From Oceanospirillaceae bacterium (GTDB taxonomy: Bacteria > Pseudomonadota > Gammaproteobacteria > Pseudomonadales > Litoribrevibacteraceae): a DNA stretch of 64,000 nt. Within the stretch, counting starts at the first letter, position 1. Each line of letters starts with the position of its first letter. Position numbers and translations under genes: made by a program. The stretch lies in assembly GCA_015665455.1 (NCBI GenBank), contig JADFAD010000001.1:186001-250000 (forward strand), read 5' to 3'. Below, in pieces: positions 15,817 to 25,540 of this stretch. The notes beneath the pieces were generated by a model, which was given only the letters and a program-made list of their open reading frames with translations, ran no database searches and was not told the origin of the DNA.

Positions 15817-17010
15817 ATGAAAGTAGCTGTTGTTCATGACTGGTTGGTTGATATGGGGGGCGCTGAGAAGGTTCTTAAGTCAATCATGAATATTTATCCT
15901 GATGCCGATGTTTTTTCTTTGGTTTGTGGAATGTCGGAGGAAAAGCTGGGCTCGTTAGGTATACATATTCCCGTTAAAACATCGTTCATACAGCGGTTAC
16001 CGTTAGGGGTTAAAAAGTACAGAACTTATTTGCCTCTAATGCCTTTAGCAATTCAGCAGCTTGATCTGTCTGGATACGATTTAATTATCAGCAGCAGTTA
16101 TTGTGTTGCCAAGGGAGTAATTACAGGCCCCGATCAATTACATGTGTCATATTGTCATTCACCTGTTCGTTATGCATGGGATTTACAGGGACAGTATTTG
16201 AAAGAAAGTGGAATTGAAAAAGGTTTTAAATCAATACTTGCTCGTTGGTTGTTAAATAAAATTCGTGATTTTGATGTTCGGTCGTCGTTTGCTGTAGATA
16301 AGTTTATCGCTAATTCTACTTTTATTCAGCGAAGAATAGAGAAGTTTTACAGAAGAGATTCACACGTTATTTTTCCTCCTGTTGATACCGAGTCGTTTGT
16401 TTTGCAGGAGAAAAAAGAAGACTACTATGTGACTTGTTCTCGTATTGTGCCTTATAAAAAAGTTGATCTAATTGTTAACTCTTTTAGAAGTATGCCAGAT
16501 AAAAAATTACTGGTTGTTGGCGATGGTCCTGGCTACAAAAAGATTCTAGAAACCCTACCCGAGAACGTAACCCTTGTAGGGTTTGTCGAGTATGAAGAGT
16601 TGATTAGTTATATCCAAAATGCCAAAGCATTTATTTATGCCGCAGAAGAAGATTTTGGTATCGTGCCTGTAGAGGCTCAGGCCTGTGGAACTCCTGTTAT
16701 TGGTTATGGTAAAGGTGGTTTACTGGATACTGTAATTGACGGAGTTACTGGGCTGCACTTTTCAAAGCAGAGTACTGAATCAATTGTGGACGCTGTTAAT
16801 AAGTTTGATCAGTGTAATAGCCTTTCTTCTGCAGCTGAAATATCGGCACACGCTCAAAGATTTAGCAGTGATAGATTTGAAATTGAATTGAGAGGCTATA
16901 TTAACGATTGTATTTCTAGGCACCCGACAGTGTGCTTAACAAGTGCAGATGTTGGTATGAGTAACGAAAGAAAGTCTGAATTTGATAAGAAAGTTTTAGT
17001 CGTAGCTTGA
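15817..17010 (+). CDS. glycosyltransferase family 4 (WbaZ-like)
   Basis: A 397-residue GT-B fold glycosyltransferase of the GT4 family that adds a sugar to the lipid-linked repeat unit at the cytoplasmic face of the membrane. The N-terminus VAVVHDWLVDMGGAEKV is the usual first strand and Gly-rich loop. CSRIVPYKKVDLIVNSF opens the donor domain, and EEDFGIVPVEAQACGTPVIGYGKGG is the E-x7-E nucleotide-sugar site. The overall look is that of WbaZ-like mannosyl- or galactosyltransferases. It ends in a normal TGA and is followed by 280 bases without a gene. Confidence 0.9.
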   Translation: MKVAVVHDWLVDMGGAEKVLKSIMNIYPDADVFSLVCGMSEEKLGSLGIHIPVKTSFIQRLPLGVKKYRTYLPLMPLAIQQLDLSGYDLIISSSYCVAKGVITGPDQLHVSYCHSPVRYAWDLQGQYLKESGIEKGFKSILARWLLNKIRDFDVRSSFAVDKFIANSTFIQRRIEKFYRRDSHVIFPPVDTESFVLQEKKEDYYVTCSRIVPYKKVDLIVNSFRSMPDKKLLVVGDGPGYKKILETLPENVTLVGFVEYEELISYIQNAKAFIYAAEEDFGIVPVEAQACGTPVIGYGKGGLLDTVIDGVTGLHFSKQSTESIVDAVNKFDQCNSLSSAAEISAHAQRFSSDRFEIELRGYINDCISRHPTVCLTSADVGMSNERKSEFDKKVLVVA

Positions 17011-17290
17011 GATTTTTACCTTGTGATTGTATGAGGTAGTGATTTTCTGCGAGTAACTGTTGATCTGAATCTATTTTGATTATTGAAAAGTCTTCATCTA
17101 GTTTAACGATTAAATGATAGTTCTTTATGTAATTAAAATTCGAATATTAGTTGGCCAAGTTGAATTAGGGCAATTGCTGAACTTCGATAGTTAGTTATTT
17201 AAGTCGCGTTTGGTAGGTAGTTTATCAGTGAGTGCTTTTATATATTTATTGCACTGAAAAATTTGATTCTATTTTAATTGATATTGTGAA
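17011..17290 (+). other. non-coding gap inside the polysaccharide locus
   Basis: 280 AT-rich bases between two same-strand glycosyltransferases, much longer than the other gaps of the first part of this locus. I see no open frame, no clear promoter and no U-tailed hairpin. It could be the scar of a lost gene or hold a secondary promoter. Confidence 0.4.
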
Positions 17291-18493
17291 ATGAAAATAC
17301 TTTTTGTAGTAAATACTTATTACCCTGATGTGAATGGTGGGGCACCTAGATCTGTACAGATGCTTGCTCAGGCCATGGTTGCTGATGGTAATGAAGTTGT
17401 AGTTGTCCGCTTATCTCAGAATCCAAAGATTGAAATATATGAACATGAGGGGGTTCGGGTTTATTCGTTGCCAATTAGGAATCTCTATTTACCGAGTGAA
17501 GAGCATACGCCTGCTAAATGGAAGCGTGCGTTGTGGCACTTATTTGATATGGTCAACCCGTTGGCTGCTTTCGACTTTTGGAAAATATTGAAGAAAGAGA
17601 GACCTGATATTGTTAATACAAATACAGTAACAGGCTTTTCGACCAGTATTTTTTATGTTTCGAAGCTAATGGGAGCAAAGTTAGTCCATACAATGAGGGA
17701 TTATTATTTGATGTGCCCTCAATCAGGAATGTATAAAGATGGTAAAAATTGTGAAACTATTTGCCAATCCTGCAAACCATTTTCAAAGGTACGAAAACAC
17801 GCTTCTAAGCAAGTTGATATGTTTTTAGGAAATAGCCAGTTTGTGGTTGACCATCATAGAGAGTTAGATGGGTTACCTAAAAAATCGGTTTGTTATAATC
17901 AGTGGAATACCAATGGCGATGATGTCATTTCTGATGTTCGACAGCTTCAGCGTGAAGGTTTTATTCAGTTTGGGTTTATTGGTCGCATTAATGAATTGAA
18001 AGGTGTTGATGTATTAATTGAGGCTTGCCAGAAAGTAAACGCTAATAATTGGAGCTTAAAAGTTGCAGGAACAGGCGAAGCTGACTTCATTAAAAAGCTT
18101 AAAGAAATGGCACCTTCTGAGAAAGTTGAATTTCTAGATTGGGTATCTCCTAGTGATTTTTATTCAAAGATAGATGTGCTTATTTGTCCGTCTACCTACC
18201 ATGACCCTCTTCCTCGTGTTGTATATGAAGCATATAAGTATGGCATCCCTGTGTTGGCTGCAAGTACTGGGGGCACTCCAGAGATGGTAGATCATGGTAA
18301 GTGTGGCTTTCTTTATGAAGCGAAAGATATTGATGCGCTCGCGGACTTGATGAATGATGTTTGTTTGTTTGACCCTGATAGATATAAACAACAAAGTCTA
18401 TTAGCGCTTAAAAAAGCTGAGTTATTTACTAAAACAACAATATTAACATCCTATAAAAACCGTATTGAGGAGGCATTAGGGTCGGAAGTATGA
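17291..18493 (+). CDS. glycosyltransferase family 4
   Basis: A 400-residue GT4 enzyme. FVVNTYYPDVNGGAPRSVQMLAQAM is the acceptor-domain start. The middle has a Cys-rich patch (MCPQSG, CETICQSCK), seen in several GT4 members that act on polysaccharide repeats. GFIGRINELKGVDVLIEA opens the donor domain, and STYHDPLPRVVYEAYKYGIPVLAASTGG is the donor-binding E-x7-E region. The stop codon TGA overlaps the ATG of the polymerase gene (ATGA), showing translational coupling and that TGA is a genuine stop. The sugar specificity is unknown. Confidence 0.88.
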   Translation: MKILFVVNTYYPDVNGGAPRSVQMLAQAMVADGNEVVVVRLSQNPKIEIYEHEGVRVYSLPIRNLYLPSEEHTPAKWKRALWHLFDMVNPLAAFDFWKILKKERPDIVNTNTVTGFSTSIFYVSKLMGAKLVHTMRDYYLMCPQSGMYKDGKNCETICQSCKPFSKVRKHASKQVDMFLGNSQFVVDHHRELDGLPKKSVCYNQWNTNGDDVISDVRQLQREGFIQFGFIGRINELKGVDVLIEACQKVNANNWSLKVAGTGEADFIKKLKEMAPSEKVEFLDWVSPSDFYSKIDVLICPSTYHDPLPRVVYEAYKYGIPVLAASTGGTPEMVDHGKCGFLYEAKDIDALADLMNDVCLFDPDRYKQQSLLALKKAELFTKTTILTSYKNRIEEALGSEV

Positions 18494-19908
18494 ATGTATT
18501 TTCGTCCATATTTTTAATGCCTAGTATTGCGCATCTTGTGCGGCTTACCGTACAAGCAATTCTTGCATTGTCTGTATTTAGTATATTATCCACGTTGTAT
18601 CCGACGCCTTTGTTTTCAGTTGCTGCACTGGCTGTTTTTGGTTTTTATGTTGTTGGTTTAGCTCGTTACTCTCCAGTTGCCTTTATTTTGCTACTGAATT
18701 ATATGTTTTTTAGATTTACTACGTTGCTCTCCGGAGTGGCGATCGAGTTTGGTTCAGAAATGCCCGAATTAGGTCTATTTGGAGAGGCGACGGGGTCTAC
18801 TGTTCGCTTAACGATGGTTTATGTGTTTTTTATTGCTGTTGCGACCATAGTGATTGAGGTTGTAAAAAACGCAACTATCAAAAGGTTTGCTGATTTCGAC
18901 CGAGTAAATGAAATACAAACCTATAGCTGGATACCTTTTTTCTTTGTTGCACTGCTTTTTTTAACGTTGTGTGTCGTAATTATAGGTTCCAAGGTTGGTT
19001 TTCCTGTTTTTACTGGTATGAGTAGGTTGGAATTTAGAGAGGAGGTGGGTAGTAAGTTATTTCTTCTTTATATGTCTAATCGATCTATTTTTGCCGCATT
19101 ACTCGGACTGCTTATTGCCGTTTGTACTGGATTTAGACGTAAGGTCAGTATTGCCTTGTTTATCATGTTAATTACAGTGTCTATTATGTTTGGTGAAAAA
19201 TTTACGTCCTTAATGACTCTGTCAATGTTAGTCATAATACCTTCTATTGTACTTAATAAAAGAATTAGTTCATTGAACTTAACTCGTTTAGCATTCCCTT
19301 TAGTAGTTATATCTGCGTTAACAATTCCTGTAATACTTTCTGTGTATGGTTGGGCTGATGATCCTTATTTAGCGATGGAGCGTTTAACCAGTCGTTTTTC
19401 TGGTCAGGGACAGCTGTGGTTTGTGGCAGATAGAGATATGAGCTGTTTTGTTTGTTTAGATCTAGAGGGGTTGCACCATAATTTAAGTTCCTTTGTTAGT
19501 TTTCGGCCAAATGAAATGGCGGACCAGTACCCATATTTTGGCGCAAAGTACTTTATGTTTAATTATATGGAAGATGGTCTTTTATTTTTATTTCTAGAAA
19601 CTCAGGCATTAACTCTTACGTTTGGTTTAGAGCCGTATTTACTTGCTACTAATGGTTGGCTTCTTCAGTTATTACCGTTAACTATCTGTGCTGTTGTTTA
19701 TGGTTTGAACTTGTCGTATCTGATGTATGGATTTTTTAGATCGGATCCTATAACCGTCTTTTTGGCGTTAAAACTGTATATATGGATAACTGTTGGTTTG
19801 CAACAAGGTGAGCTCTGGTTAGTGTTTGGTTATAAAATTATTCTTGTCGTGATTGTATGTTATATCTATGAACGGTTTATAAGTGGACGTCGAATTCAAT
19901 TGAATTAA
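18490..19908 (+). CDS. Wzy-like polysaccharide polymerase (multi-pass membrane protein)
   Basis: A 472-residue integral membrane protein with about eleven or twelve hydrophobic helices. A long loop after about residue 295 has CFVCLDLEGLHHN and a Phe/Tyr-rich stretch. No enzymatic motif is recognisable, but size, topology and position between glycosyltransferases and near the flippase are what a Wzy polymerase shows; Wzy joins lipid-linked repeats in the periplasm. It overlaps the upstream gene by four bases. Two Cys three residues apart in the loop (CFVC) are unusual. The call is from context and topology, not from motif. Confidence 0.7.
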   Translation: MNVFSSIFLMPSIAHLVRLTVQAILALSVFSILSTLYPTPLFSVAALAVFGFYVVGLARYSPVAFILLLNYMFFRFTTLLSGVAIEFGSEMPELGLFGEATGSTVRLTMVYVFFIAVATIVIEVVKNATIKRFADFDRVNEIQTYSWIPFFFVALLFLTLCVVIIGSKVGFPVFTGMSRLEFREEVGSKLFLLYMSNRSIFAALLGLLIAVCTGFRRKVSIALFIMLITVSIMFGEKFTSLMTLSMLVIIPSIVLNKRISSLNLTRLAFPLVVISALTIPVILSVYGWADDPYLAMERLTSRFSGQGQLWFVADRDMSCFVCLDLEGLHHNLSSFVSFRPNEMADQYPYFGAKYFMFNYMEDGLLFLFLETQALTLTFGLEPYLLATNGWLLQLLPLTICAVVYGLNLSYLMYGFFRSDPITVFLALKLYIWITVGLQQGELWLVFGYKIILVVIVCYIYERFISGRRIQLN

Positions 19909-19952
19909 CGTATTTAGCTAGATAATTAAATTATTAATAACTTGGGAAGCTA

Positions 19953-20486
19953 ATGATTGATAAAGATGGTTTTTTTACTGAAGTAAAGAAAGATTTGCAG
20001 GTTAATGGTTGGGATAATCGTAAAATAAGTACTGCTTTACGACTTCTTTTTTTAGACCTTGGTGTACAGCTTTTGTTTTGCTACCGATTGCAGGTAAGGC
20101 TGAATGGACTCTCTTTAATTGGCCGCTTGTTGGCTAAAATTATTGCGTACTGGGCTCAGTTAACAACTGGTTGTCATATAAGTTCATTTGCTCGTTTGGC
20201 GGGAGGAATACGTATTCCTCATGCAAATGGAATTGTTATAGGTCGAGATGTGATTGTTGACTCAGAAGTTTCTATCTATCAGCAAGTGACTCTTGGTAAA
20301 GGTAGTTCAGGTAAATTTCCGATTGTAGATAAGAGTGTAACAATTTACACCGGCGCTAAAATTATAGGTGATGTACATTTAGGTGCTTCTTCGATTGTGG
20401 GAGCCAACTCTGTTGTTATATCTGATGTAGATTGTGATTCAATTGTAGCTGGTGTGCCTGCACGTTTGATTAAGAAATCTAGTTAA
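19953..20486 (+). CDS. serine acetyltransferase-like hexapeptide O-acetyltransferase
   Basis: A 177-residue left-handed beta-helix acyltransferase of the CysE/WcaB type. An N-terminal helical part is followed by GGIRIPHANGIVIGRDVIVD and hexapeptide repeats such as IYTGAKIIGDVHLGASSIVGANSVV, ending with AGVPARLIKK. Capsule-linked members transfer acetyl groups to sugars or intermediates. It has no full CysE N-terminal domain and lies between polymerase and flippase genes, so decoration of the polysaccharide is more likely than cysteine synthesis. Confidence 0.85.
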   Translation: MIDKDGFFTEVKKDLQVNGWDNRKISTALRLLFLDLGVQLLFCYRLQVRLNGLSLIGRLLAKIIAYWAQLTTGCHISSFARLAGGIRIPHANGIVIGRDVIVDSEVSIYQQVTLGKGSSGKFPIVDKSVTIYTGAKIIGDVHLGASSIVGANSVVISDVDCDSIVAGVPARLIKKSS

Positions 20487-20532
20487 TTACTACGCAAGAA
20501 TTAATAGTATTCATGTTGATAGGAAAGGTATT

Positions 20533-21975
20533 GTGCAAGGTAATATAGTTATATTCTTGGCATTGGCTGTTAGTGGTGTTCTTAACTTTGTTGCTATTGC
20601 ATTATATTCTCGTCTTTTATCTCCCGCAGAATATGGTATTTATGCCGTTATAATGGCGAGTATCGGGCTGGTACTAGGGTTTGTTTTTTTGTGGTTAGAT
20701 TTAAGTTTTGGTCGTTTTGTTGCCGGTGAGAATAAGAATAAAAGCAGAGTTTATTTCAGTAATTTCATAGCGTTATACTTTATTCTTTTATTGTTGGTTT
20801 CTGTTCTTCTTGGTTTGTTGGCATTGTTTGGACATCTTTCAATCATTGAGCCGAAAATCTTTATAGCTGTTGGTTTGGTTATTTTTGCAGAAGTCGTGTT
20901 TAACGCAGTAAATATTTATTCTCGTCTTGTTCAGGGAGCACTAGTTAGGTATTCGTTTTCTGTTATTGCCCGATCAGGTCTTGCAATTGGTTTTGCCTGG
21001 TATTTTTTAGAGTTGGGTTATAGTTATTACGGTATTTTTTTAGCGTCTGCGCTTTCATTTGCTATTCCTTCGCTAATTTCAATGGTTATGGGTCGCATTT
21101 GGAAGGATTTTTCATTACTTGCTCTCGATCGTCACGTAGTTAAAGAAGTCTTTAACTTTGGAGTGCCTCTAATGGTCGTTATGGTTGTCCAGGCAGCCAT
21201 AAGTGCAACGGATAGATTCTTGCTGGCTAGTATGTTGGGCAGTGATGTGGCTGGTCAATATTCTGCTTCTCAAGATCTTGTAGTGAAACTGTTCATCTTT
21301 TTGCTTGCGATAGTCCATAAAGTAAACTACCCAAATGTAATTCGTATATTTGAAATGCACGGAGAGAAGGCCACTCAATCTATGTTAGATAAACATATTT
21401 TGTTGCTTCTGCTTATTTCTATTCCTGCTGTATTTGCAATGACTGTTTATTCTGGGAATATTGCCAATGTTATTTTAGGTGAGGATTTTCGTGAAATGGC
21501 AATTGAATTAATTCCTTATCAAGTAGGAATTGCTTTTATTAATTGCATTACGATGTTTTATGCCATTATGCCCTTTCACCTATTAAAGAAAACTAAGTTG
21601 TTAGTTATTCCTAGTGTGATAGCACTTCTAGCAAATTTGATAATTGGTTATTTTTTGATAACTATATTCGGAATATACGGGGCTGTCATCGGTTCTTTTG
21701 TTGCTTACAGCGTATATTTTTCAGTATCACTGCTGTTAGGTTATAAGTTGTTGCGTTTGCCTCTTCCTAGCTTTGATCTTTTAAAAATTATTTCTTGTTC
21801 GTTACTAATGGTGTTGATTTTAATTCCCTTCAGGGAAAGCGATGATTTCTGGTCGTTGGTGTGCCTAGTATTGATAGGGGGGGGATCTTATGCCGCATTT
21901 GTTGTTATCGCTAATATTGGCGGTTACCGTAATATTATTTTTGAAAAACTGAGTTTAAGTAAGAGAGTCAAATAA
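20533..21975 (+). CDS. Wzx-type polysaccharide flippase
   Basis: A 480-residue MATE/MurJ/PST-superfamily membrane protein with about fourteen helices that turns the lipid-linked repeat unit to the periplasmic side. The N-terminal LLSPAEYGIYAV is the typical Wzx motif after the first helix, and SATDRFLLASMLGSDVAGQYSA at about 220 matches the central loop of the family. The start is a GTG with AGGAAAGG upstream. The stop codon directly abuts the ATG of the following acyltransferase, implying one transcript. Confidence 0.88.
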   Translation: MQGNIVIFLALAVSGVLNFVAIALYSRLLSPAEYGIYAVIMASIGLVLGFVFLWLDLSFGRFVAGENKNKSRVYFSNFIALYFILLLLVSVLLGLLALFGHLSIIEPKIFIAVGLVIFAEVVFNAVNIYSRLVQGALVRYSFSVIARSGLAIGFAWYFLELGYSYYGIFLASALSFAIPSLISMVMGRIWKDFSLLALDRHVVKEVFNFGVPLMVVMVVQAAISATDRFLLASMLGSDVAGQYSASQDLVVKLFIFLLAIVHKVNYPNVIRIFEMHGEKATQSMLDKHILLLLLISIPAVFAMTVYSGNIANVILGEDFREMAIELIPYQVGIAFINCITMFYAIMPFHLLKKTKLLVIPSVIALLANLIIGYFLITIFGIYGAVIGSFVAYSVYFSVSLLLGYKLLRLPLPSFDLLKIISCSLLMVLILIPFRESDDFWSLVCLVLIGGGSYAAFVVIANIGGYRNIIFEKLSLSKRVK

Positions 21976-23085
21976 ATGAATAGAATGGCAAGTCAAAATA
22001 GGTTGGACTTTTTAGATGCGCTTAGAGGAGTGGCTGCTTTATTCGTTGCTTATTTGCACTACAGTCGATACTTCTTACAAGAAAAGCTAGTTGTAGAAGG
22101 GGTTGAGTACAATATTTTTAATTTTTTTAATAACTATGTGGATTTGGGGAAGGTTGGTGTAATTGTTTTCTTTGCTATCAGTGGCATTGTAATTCCTTTT
22201 AGTTTGTTGAAAGGGGGAGGTCGACCTGTATTACGGTTTATAACTGGGCGGTTTACTCGATTGTACCCTATTTATTGGTGTTCGATACCTGCAGGGATTT
22301 TTGCGTATTGGTACTTACAAGGAAAGAGCGTTGATTGGGAGGTGATTGCAATTAATTTTACAATGTTACAACAGTTCTTCATGGTTGAAAACGTGATGGG
22401 GTTATACTGGACCTTACAGGTTGAGCTGATATTTTATGGGCTTTGTGTGATCTTCTTCCTTAAGGGGTGGTTGGGTAACCCTAGAAAGCTTTTATATATA
22501 TCTATAGCCTTTCTTGTTATTGCTCTTGTAGCCTCATGGGTTCGTTATTATTTTCAAATCAAAGTACCGGTTGCTTTGTTTTTAGCTTTGGCTTTTATGT
22601 TTTGGGGGGCTATATGGCGTGAATATATTATTAACGGCAGTCAAATCTGTAAACGTTATGGTTTGATAGTGTTTTTTATTCTCTTGTTGTTGATGCCTGC
22701 TATTTCTATCTTAGCTTATAATCAGGATATGGGGTTTTCTGAAACCTGGTATCGATATCTTCTAAGTTATTATACTGCTATGTGTATTTTACTTGTATTT
22801 ACTACGGTTATTCGTGTGCAAGGGCCTATTTTTTCATGGATGGGGCGTATCAGTTATTCGGTATATTTATTTCACGGTGTTATTTTTGTTGTATTCATGA
22901 AGTTTATAGGTTTAGAATTTTTTAATGAATATGGGATGCCAGCACACTTTTACGTGTTTTTTTGTATTTTACTGACACTTGGATTTTCACAGTTAACATA
23001 CACTTTTATTGAAAAGCCTATGATTAAAATAGGGCGGAAATGGAACTCCAGTTTAAAAAATACTAATACACTAGCAAACACCTAA
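21976..23085 (+). CDS. acyltransferase family 3 membrane protein (first copy)
   Basis: A 369-residue Acyl_transf_3 (OafA-like) protein with about ten membrane helices. LDFLDALRGVAALFVAYLHYSR carries the conserved Arg and His of the first helix and loop. GKVGVIVFFAISGIVIPFS and FTRLYPIYW are further family hallmarks, and the late FIEKPMIKI is typical. Such proteins O-acylate sugars, taking the acyl group from the cytoplasm. A second member at 24233 suggests two different decorations. Confidence 0.9.
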   Translation: MNRMASQNRLDFLDALRGVAALFVAYLHYSRYFLQEKLVVEGVEYNIFNFFNNYVDLGKVGVIVFFAISGIVIPFSLLKGGGRPVLRFITGRFTRLYPIYWCSIPAGIFAYWYLQGKSVDWEVIAINFTMLQQFFMVENVMGLYWTLQVELIFYGLCVIFFLKGWLGNPRKLLYISIAFLVIALVASWVRYYFQIKVPVALFLALAFMFWGAIWREYIINGSQICKRYGLIVFFILLLLMPAISILAYNQDMGFSETWYRYLLSYYTAMCILLVFTTVIRVQGPIFSWMGRISYSVYLFHGVIFVVFMKFIGLEFFNEYGMPAHFYVFFCILLTLGFSQLTYTFIEKPMIKIGRKWNSSLKNTNTLANT

Positions 23086-23106
23086 TAGACGTAAGGTTTT
23101 AATAAG

Positions 23107-24240
23107 ATGGACCTGAATGTAAATCCTGATAAAACTAAAGTGATGTTTGTGTCGGCTGTTGCAGACTTTAAAGGTGGGGCCGAGACGTGCCTAAAGCAGT
23201 TTATGAGCAACCCTAATATAACTCCTGTATTGGTTGTACCTGAAGAGGGGGAGTTATCTCGTTACGCTGAACAAAAATCTATTGCTACTGAAATTGTCAG
23301 CTTAGGATGTGTTAGTGAAGTTCGAAGGCCTTTTAAATTATCGTCCTTATTTGATGCTGGTGTTGATGCCATAAAAGTAGGAAGAAAAATTAATAAGCTG
23401 GCTGTGAAACTAGGGGTTGATTGCTTGCATTCCAACGGCCTAAAAACACACGGTATTTTAGCTATAAGTCGGCTATTTAGCCGGGTACCGTTAATTTGTC
23501 ATATACATGATATTCCATATACCGGTAAAGAGAAGTTATTTTGGCGTTTCTTAGGGTTGATGTGTAATCGTTTGCTTTTGGTTTCTGAACATTGTTGGCC
23601 TGGTGTGTTGCCTCCAAATGCTGAAACGATTCCAAATGCAATTGATGTGAAAGATGACACTTTAAATGAAAAGATAATACCAAGTGTTTTAAGCATAGGT
23701 TTTGTTGGTCGTATTCACCCATACAAAGGATTGGACCAAGCCATTTTGTGGCTAGCTAGGGCAAAAGAAGCTGGTCTAGAGTTTAGATTTTACATACGAG
23801 GTGAGGCTGCCCCCTCTGAAAAGGAATATGAAAAATCGGTAAGAGCTTTAATAGCAGCGCATAACTTGACTGAGTTTTGTTTTTTCGAAGGCCGAGTCCA
23901 AGGTTATGACCAAGTTTATCAAGGGCTTGACATGATATTAATGCCTTCTGTCGTTGATGAGCCTTTTGGTTTGGTCGCGATCGAGTCTTTTGATCAAGCT
24001 ATCCCTTGTTTTGCTTATCCTTCGGGAGCCTTGCCTAGTATTATTGAGCACGAGGTTTCAGGGTATTTATGCAAAAGCCCTGATGACTTTTTAAAGTCAC
24101 TTGAACACCTATTGAAAGATCAAGAGAGCTATAATTTTATACGACTAAATGCTCATGAAAGGTTAAAGAAGTTTTATGCTATTAATACTCTTCACCAAAA
24201 GTTGGGTATTGAATATGTGAGGGTAAGATCTGATGTTTGA
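23107..24240 (+). CDS. glycosyltransferase family 4
   Basis: A 377-residue GT4 enzyme. VMFVSAVADFKGGAETCLKQF is the Gly-rich acceptor-side loop, and HSNGLKTHGILA plus CHIHDIPYTGKEK follow. GFVGRIHPYKGLDQAILW starts the donor domain, and DEPFGLVAIESFDQAIPCFAYPSGA is the donor-site region. It overlaps the next acyltransferase gene by eight bases, indicating coupling. The donor and acceptor sugars cannot be read from the sequence. Confidence 0.88.
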   Translation: MDLNVNPDKTKVMFVSAVADFKGGAETCLKQFMSNPNITPVLVVPEEGELSRYAEQKSIATEIVSLGCVSEVRRPFKLSSLFDAGVDAIKVGRKINKLAVKLGVDCLHSNGLKTHGILAISRLFSRVPLICHIHDIPYTGKEKLFWRFLGLMCNRLLLVSEHCWPGVLPPNAETIPNAIDVKDDTLNEKIIPSVLSIGFVGRIHPYKGLDQAILWLARAKEAGLEFRFYIRGEAAPSEKEYEKSVRALIAAHNLTEFCFFEGRVQGYDQVYQGLDMILMPSVVDEPFGLVAIESFDQAIPCFAYPSGALPSIIEHEVSGYLCKSPDDFLKSLEHLLKDQESYNFIRLNAHERLKKFYAINTLHQKLGIEYVRVRSDV

Positions 24241-25351
24241 TCTAAATCGTTTTAATGAAAACATTCATGGTATGAGAGGACTGGCTGCACTGTTTGTTTT
24301 CTTATTACACATTTACCATAATAAGATTTTAATTTTTACTGATTATGATATTTTTACTCTAGAAACTGTTAAATCTCTTAAGAGTTTTGTTAGCTTTGGC
24401 TCGGCTGGGGTGGAAATATTTTTTGTTATTAGTGGTTTTTTAATTACTGCAAGTTTACTTCGGCATCGAAGTATTTCAAGTTTTCTGGTTGATCGAGCAA
24501 TTAGAATTTATCCTGTGTTTTTATCCATTCATGTTCCTCTTTTCTTGGTTCTTCCTCTTGTAGGTTGGAAATGGATGGCTGATATCGGATTTATAGAATG
24601 GTTAGGCTATTTTATTTCTAATTTATTGTTTTTACCTGGTGTTTTTGATTTTAAGATTCTACAGAGTAATGCTTGGACATTGAGTTATGAGTTATTGTTC
24701 TATCTTGTTAGTTGCTTTATTTATTTTACGCTGCGCGGGAGGCGTAATCTTGGGTTGTATTTATTAAGTATTTTTATAGTTGTAACTCTATTATATATTT
24801 TTCCTAGGGGTGTTTATTTTTTGGTAGGTGCAGCTTGTTACCTTCTGCTTCGAAGAGATCCTAATGTTTTATGTTCGACAGTGATTTCACCCACGTTAAT
24901 GTTTTTTGTGCTGCTTGTTATGCTTGGTCCCTTGCGTGGTTTAATAGAGACCGATAGAGCGGCTATTCATTCCGATGATATTCTTACTAAACTTGCGATT
25001 GTTCCTATGTTTTTCATGTTTATGGGGGTTATTCGTTCACAAGGCGTTATTTCCATCTTTCTTAAAACAAAGCTAATGCAGTTCTTTGGCAAGGTAAGTT
25101 ATAGCTTGTACCTCTGGCATGCGGTTGTGCTTTCAGTTGGCAGTCGATTGTTTGAGCCTTTATTTATTAAGTATTTCGATCTTCCTCCTCTGGTTGCTGT
25201 ATGTGCACTGATAGTGTCTGAGGTTTTACTGGTGATAGTTGTTTCAATGGTAAGTTACTCCTTATTTGAAGATAAACTTGGCCGCTTTTTAAAAAGGCTT
25301 AAAAATAAAACAGACATTAGAAGCGAAGGGGGGCAGACGGTTGTTGGTTAG
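24233..25351 (+). CDS. acyltransferase family 3 membrane protein (second copy)
   Basis: A 372-residue Acyl_transf_3 protein. NIHGMRGLAALFVFLLHIYHNK holds the conserved RG and His, and GSAGVEIFFVISGFLI with FLVDRAIRIYPVF completes the signature. It has about ten membrane helices and ends with SLFEDKLGRFLKR. It diverges from the copy at 21976 and is not a recent duplicate. A gap of 189 bases follows, probably holding a promoter for the export genes. Confidence 0.9.
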   Translation: MFDLNRFNENIHGMRGLAALFVFLLHIYHNKILIFTDYDIFTLETVKSLKSFVSFGSAGVEIFFVISGFLITASLLRHRSISSFLVDRAIRIYPVFLSIHVPLFLVLPLVGWKWMADIGFIEWLGYFISNLLFLPGVFDFKILQSNAWTLSYELLFYLVSCFIYFTLRGRRNLGLYLLSIFIVVTLLYIFPRGVYFLVGAACYLLLRRDPNVLCSTVISPTLMFFVLLVMLGPLRGLIETDRAAIHSDDILTKLAIVPMFFMFMGVIRSQGVISIFLKTKLMQFFGKVSYSLYLWHAVVLSVGSRLFEPLFIKYFDLPPLVAVCALIVSEVLLVIVVSMVSYSLFEDKLGRFLKRLKNKTDIRSEGGQTVVG

Positions 25352-25540
25352 CAAGTGTTTAGGTTCATACACTTAAGCTGTATAGAGTAGGTCTATTGTT
25401 GCTGTTTTTGGGATGCTTATTTCTATAAATAGTGTGATAATGGTCTTGTTCTTACAAGGAATGTAGTTTAAAGCTAGTGAAGTGTTACTTAAATTCACAT
25501 AGAATCACCACCGGAAAATAATTCATCAAGGGACTGATCC

